From NCBI RefSeq assembly GCF_028009165.1, contig NW_026611614.1, forward strand, positions 620,001-684,000: 64,000 nucleotides of DNA, in the 5' to 3' direction. Position 1 is the first letter of the stretch. Each line of letters starts with the position of its first letter. Both the position numbers and the translations under genes were made by a program. The notes below the pieces were generated by a model. It saw only the letters and a program-made list of their open reading frames with translations. It was not told the DNA's origin and did not search any database. Of the stretch, positions 60,520 through 64,000 are shown in pieces. Source of the stretch: Akanthomyces muscarius. Its lineage: Eukaryota > Ascomycota > Sordariomycetes > Hypocreales > Cordycipitaceae.

Positions 60520-60655
60520 GTTTGGCAGAGGAATTATTAGTCAGAAGAGGTGGCTTCTCCACACACACGAGAACTTAGCCTCATCATCATCACCAATCAA
60601 CCAACCGATCCTCATCAACTCTCTCCCTGCGCGCCTTCTTTTAGCACCAAGGTGG
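60520..60655 (+). repeat. Dispersed repeat, copy 3
   Basis: Aligns with copies at 11205 and 28205: GGCAGTTTGG, TTAGTCAGAAGAGGTGGC, TTCTCCACACACA, CTTAGCCTCATCATCATCAC, CTCTCTCCCTGCGCG, CTTCTTTTA and ACCAAGGTGG. It lies beside a possible mariner N-terminal relic on the other strand. Confidence 0.65.
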
Positions 60656-60670
60656 CATTGTAACTAGTTC

Positions 60671-60931
60671 CTACGGACACAACAGCCCCGCGATTTTCAA
60701 GCAATTACGCATATTCTTTACAAAATACTGCATCAGCTTCAACGCATTGGATGCCGTAGTGATGCGGTATTCATCACAAAGTATATGGGCCACAAATTCA
60801 GCCAGGCGTAGATCGCCACGAAACGTCATAGCATGAGCCCTCCAGTACGATCTGCGCCGCCAGCCCTTGACAACGTTCATTTGCAAGACAGCAACCTGGT
60901 ATGGGCGTGTGGTGGGGCGCACCGGAGCCAA
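60671..60931 (-). pseudogene. Possible transposase helix-turn-helix fragment
   Basis: The 86-codon frame includes RGDLRLAEFVAHILCDEYRI, TTASNALKLM and NMRNCLKIAG. The layout recalls the N-terminal DNA-binding helices of fungal Tc1/mariner transposases (DEYxITTSxxxLSRxLK ... KKNMRRIA). Conservation is weak and the catalytic part is absent. Confidence 0.3.
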
Positions 60932-62037
60932 TGCTAAAGGGAGCCGAGCGGTGCAAGAGCCAAACAGGGCAGATTATACGCTTTACGGACCGGCGTGAAC
61001 GTGTCGATCGCAGCTCAGTGCATTCCTCTTTCTCAAAATGACGTCCAGGCGCAGCAACTCCCAGGGTATCGTGGAGTATCGTGGATATTATAACGGTACT
61101 GCAAGTCGCACACTGTAGTGGGCCCGCACCAATTTGCAGGCGTCAGTTTCTCGTCGGATGACGACAAAAATAATCACCAGCTCAACCAGCTACATGTCTG
61201 ATGCTGCAGTGTATTAATGAGCTGAACTCAACATGAGAGCCGAATAGCAGTGAGAGGGGCGAGACTCACAAAGGAATTTTGAGGAAAGCGGGAGGAAGCA
61301 TGCGATATGGGAAAGGGACTCACAAATGGCAATCATTCTGGCGAGCAGCGATTAATAAATGCCATATTAATTCTACGTTCAATGAGAAACGGCACGCTCA
61401 ACGTTGACGTAGAGACCAGGTCGGTGGCTTGCTGCGATTCTGAGGCAGGAAAAGAAAGCCGGTATGCGTCGTTGTCCTCCGCTACATCAATGCTACCAGG
61501 CCAGCAGAAGTTAGTGAACAGATCAAAAGGGGGGGCCAAGTTAAAAATGAGTCTAATTGTACTGGCGTGCTGAAAATATCCAGATCGTCAGCTATGTTCA
61601 ACTAAAGATCCGTCGACGTGCTGTGTCCGTGACTGCCCAGCCTTTGCCTGGCTGCCAAAGTTTCCCTACCCAGTCCTCCCATAATTAGCAGTCCCCCTTT
61701 CAGTAACTACCTATGAGTCCAGCTGGACCTGCAGACTTGGTCGACGGTCGTGCTTGGACTCTTACTAACGTAACTAGTACTTGATTGATGACGGCGCGAT
61801 ACCAGGCATTTGTAGAACTACTCATTTGACGGGTAAGATTGTCCTCGGTTTGCCAATCACATCCTGTCCGAGAGCTCCTGTTATTAGCACATCGCCCGCA
61901 AATCTTGATTGCTGGAAGTAGTTGAGGGCATGCAATGCATGGCAGTGACTGTGCAGCCAGTAGGCCGTCTAGTGAGAAGAATTGTACATGTCATTACAAG
62001 GGACTGATTCTACTCTAGCAAAATGAGGTACGTTGGA
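60932..62037. other. Intergenic, nothing recognised
   Basis: Only short ORFs on both strands (for example 61307-61573 plus) without motifs. Confidence 0.45.
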
Positions 62038-62813
62038 TCAAGTGCGAGTACCTATATTTGCATCAGATTGTTTCCATGGTTTGCATCTAGTTGGTCCCGT
62101 GGATGTGGCAGCAGCGCGTGGATCGTCCCGGGCAGCCCAAACGAATCGACCGAAAATTTGTTGGTCTAGCTTCCGCCAGCGGATGGCTACGGTGCCATAA
62201 AAAGTAGCTTGCTTGTACCGATGTATTTCACGAAGCAAAGTCATCTGACCTGGTATCGTCAATTTAATCCATCTTTCGGCACCCAAGGAAACAGAAATAA
62301 CACGAGGCACTGGACGGAAAAAGGTTCGGAAAGAATCAGCGGCTCAAGCGAGTCCAAGATGAAAACACCATCATAGCCAGCCAGATAGATACCAATGTAA
62401 CTTGCTTCTGCAAGATTTACAGATCGTTTAGTCATACTAATGACAAACGGCCCTACAAGCCTCACCAGCGATTCTGTTTGCCATCGCGAGTCGAGCCATC
62501 ATCTCAGCCGTCTCCAGTCCTTCGTATCCGTGCAAGACCACCGCCTGCTGAAACCCCTCGGGGCGGGAAGCATTAGCTGACATCGTCCGGCGGAGGAGAC
62601 TTCCAGCGTCCACATCGGGTAGCCCGGGTCGGGGGAGACGACGCCAAAGGAAACCCGCGGAAACACGTCGTTACGGTCCCAGAGTTTCCGATAACGTGAC
62701 GACATTACTAAGGCGCTCAGGAAGGATAACGTGAGTTGTTCGGATTGTTGGCGAAGCCGTGTCAGGCAAGTTATGGGCAAGTGTAATGCCTTGGCGGTCT
62801 GTGCTATGTACAC
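62038..62813 (-). pseudogene. Unrecognised gene with two homopolymer frame breaks
   Basis: Three minus-strand frames join into one sensible protein. The first runs through VSFGVVSPDPGYP and continues as DVDAGSLLRRTMSAN after a one-base deficit in GGG at 62617-62619. LAMANRIA then splices to EASYIGIYLAGYDGVF across an intron with a GTGAGG donor and CTTGCAG acceptor (about 62418-62475). LILSEPF finally joins PVPRVISVSLG after a one-base deficit in the five-A run at 62318-62322. The protein ends shortly before 62038. I do not recognise the family. It lies 80 bp downstream of, and on the same strand as, the gene at 62894. Confidence 0.5.
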
Positions 62814-62893
62814 GAATATAATGTAGTATTTACAGGAATAAAAATGATGCTACAAATATCAACTTCTTCGCCTGTTTAGACCATATTCTTCTC

Positions 62894-63220
62894 TCAACTC
62901 GGCCGGGAGTTTGTGAGTCTGCGCCAAAGCCTTTTGCCTGCAGATCCTGATTCTGCGGACTCGCCAGCAAGCGCCTGTCCACTCACGTCCCTGGGCTGTG
63001 TTTCCTGTCGCGCGTCTTCTGTAGCACTGACGGTTGGCGTAACGTGGGGAGAGCCTAGGACGAGACTTCCCCTGCGCTGCCTTTTATTTGGAGTATTTCG
63101 AGTCCTGCCGGATTGTGTAAGTTTCCGTCTGGCTTTAGTGGCTGAAGACCGGTTGGTCGCGGTTGCTAGAGATCGTTCCGCTGTAGTTGCTCGAGATCTA
63201 ACCTCGTGCTGTTGCGTTGT

Positions 63221-63253
<33 letters not shown>

Positions 63254-64000
63254 TGGCTGTGTCGGTGGCTGCGTCGGTGTCTGCGTCGGTGTCGGCGTCG
63301 GCGTTTCTGGAATTTCCATATTCGTCCGCGATGGCCCATGCTGACTCCCATTGGTGCTGTCCTCGACGGCGTCTTCCGACTGCTCGGTGCTGCCGACTTC
63401 CCTTTCCTCCTCTTGTCCTTCTGGTTCGAAAAGCAATCTCAATCGCTCTAATCTCAGGAGGAGAGTTTGGGTTTTGCTCGCCAGAACAACTATCTCACCA
63501 CCCCCATCCTTCTCCTCGCCAACTTCCAAAAGAAGTCGGATCGGCTGATGCAACGAATATTCACCCACAAGGCCGGGAATTTGCGATCCATCCCACCTGA
63601 ACCTTATAAAAGCGCCTCTCTCGGCATCTGCACACTCGATCTTGATCATGTTCATACCAACACTATACTCAGAGCCCCAAGCCCTTAGTGCTGTGCCCTG
63701 TACGAATTTGCGCTTCAACGGGGATCCTTTCTCCACCACACAGGGTTCGATGGTTAACACACCATTCGATCCATTCGTCGGAAGATGTACCCAATTCGCT
63801 AGCTTCCAGCTCTTCCTGCCTTTGAGCTGGGCGACATACGTTTCTTCACGCTTACACGGCCCCGTCGTTGCACAATCACCCTGCTCCGAGCACATGTGGA
63901 GCCGAATACCAAAACATCTTTCCCAGAAACGTAGCCTGGGATCTTCGTCGTAGGGAATAGCAGCGCCCTTCGATACGGCAAGACTACGGCGCACGTTAGC
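62894..64000 (-). CDS. Unrecognised protein with Thr/Pro/Gln microsatellite tract, 5' end off window
   Basis: The frame is open from the stop at 62894 to the window edge, and no ATG start is required, so the N-terminus lies beyond 64000. The first 200 visible residues look folded: KSWKLANWVHLPTNG, FVQGTALRAWGSEYSVGMN, LRLERLRLLFEPEG. An acidic linker follows, then a repeat of TPTPTPTQTPTQPPTQ type about 30 residues long (encoded by a GTCGGC-rich tract at 63222-63305), and a basic, Ser/Arg-rich tail (ARRKLTQSGRTRNTPNKRQR). No domain is recognised. The basic tail suggests nuclear localisation; this is inference. Intact as far as visible. Confidence 0.6.
63222..63305. repeat. GTCGGC/GTCGGT coding microsatellite
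   Basis: Runs of the hexamer GTCGGC with variants GTCGGT, GGCTGC and GTCTGC encode, on the minus strand, the alternating Thr-Pro/Thr-Gln tract of the gene at 62894. All units are multiples of three, so length change keeps frame. Confidence 0.8.

Noticed and set aside
63206..63451. Arg-rich and Ser/Ala-rich ORFs on the plus strand
   Set aside because: Artefacts of the GTCGGC microsatellite encoding the Thr-Pro/Gln tract on the minus strand.
1..64000. A Starship-type giant transposon spanning the window
   Set aside because: Gene content (NLR, ankyrin proteins, accessory enzymes) would fit as cargo, but no DUF3435 tyrosine recombinase captain or element boundary was found.
1..64000. tRNA or rRNA genes
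   Set aside because: GTTCGAATCC-like T-loop strings (for example near 12860 and 47265) were examined, but no cloverleaf with matching acceptor and anticodon stems could be built.

Overview
The window looks like an accessory, repeat-laden stretch of a filamentous ascomycete genome (Pezizomycotina; probably Sordariomycetes, perhaps Hypocreales, but the genus cannot be fixed from sequence alone). Short spliceosomal introns of about 43-101 nt with GT/GC donors and CTAAC/CTGAC-like branch sites restore long conserved reading frames. The protein families are typical of these fungi: an NB-ARC/TPR NLR-like protein, a DUF3295 protein, ankyrin relics, a GH18 chitinase, GPI and Ser/Thr-rich wall proteins, and a PAQR receptor. 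No bacterial operon layout, rRNA or convincing tRNA was seen.

Layout. 0-7.6 kb: 3' part of a dipeptidyl-peptidase III gene (minus), a truncated protein-kinase tail (minus), an NB-ARC/TPR protein (plus, six exons), and a DUF3295 gene (minus) cut by one nonsense codon. 8.7-13 kb: an intact, GC-rich von Willebrand A protein and an intact PAQR/haemolysin-III membrane protein. 13-25 kb: an AT-rich block, a secreted GH18 chitinase, two fields of decayed ankyrin repeats and, between them, a secreted protein with a 36-bp coding minisatellite and a chitinase-type C-terminal domain. 26-33 kb: a GPI-anchored Ser/Thr-rich protein, an unrecognised nuclear-type protein, and a multi-pass membrane protein. 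37-40.5 kb: a complete piggyBac-type transposon with near-perfect terminal inverted repeats, and a probable solo LTR. 43-58 kb: an unrecognised 454-aa protein, then, all on the plus strand, an FHA-kinase, a sirtuin, an AWS/SET/post-SET methyltransferase and a SETD3/Rubisco-LSMT-like methyltransferase, with ankyrin and mariner relics and a nest of palindromic MITEs between them. 58-64 kb: relics, a third copy of a dispersed repeat, a frame-broken unrecognised gene and the 3' part of another unrecognised gene.

Two themes stand out. First, several genes (DPP III, kinase tail, NLR, SETD3-like, the 62-kb gene) are each broken by single-base length changes in homopolymers, while neighbouring genes are clean. 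This is either regional gene decay or residual assembly error. Second, a 13-kb segment carries four intact or nearly intact predicted signalling or protein-modifying enzymes (kinase, deacetylase, two methyltransferases) amid transposon debris. Functional cooperation among them is inference only. No Starship captain (DUF3435) was found, so membership in such an element can be neither shown nor excluded.
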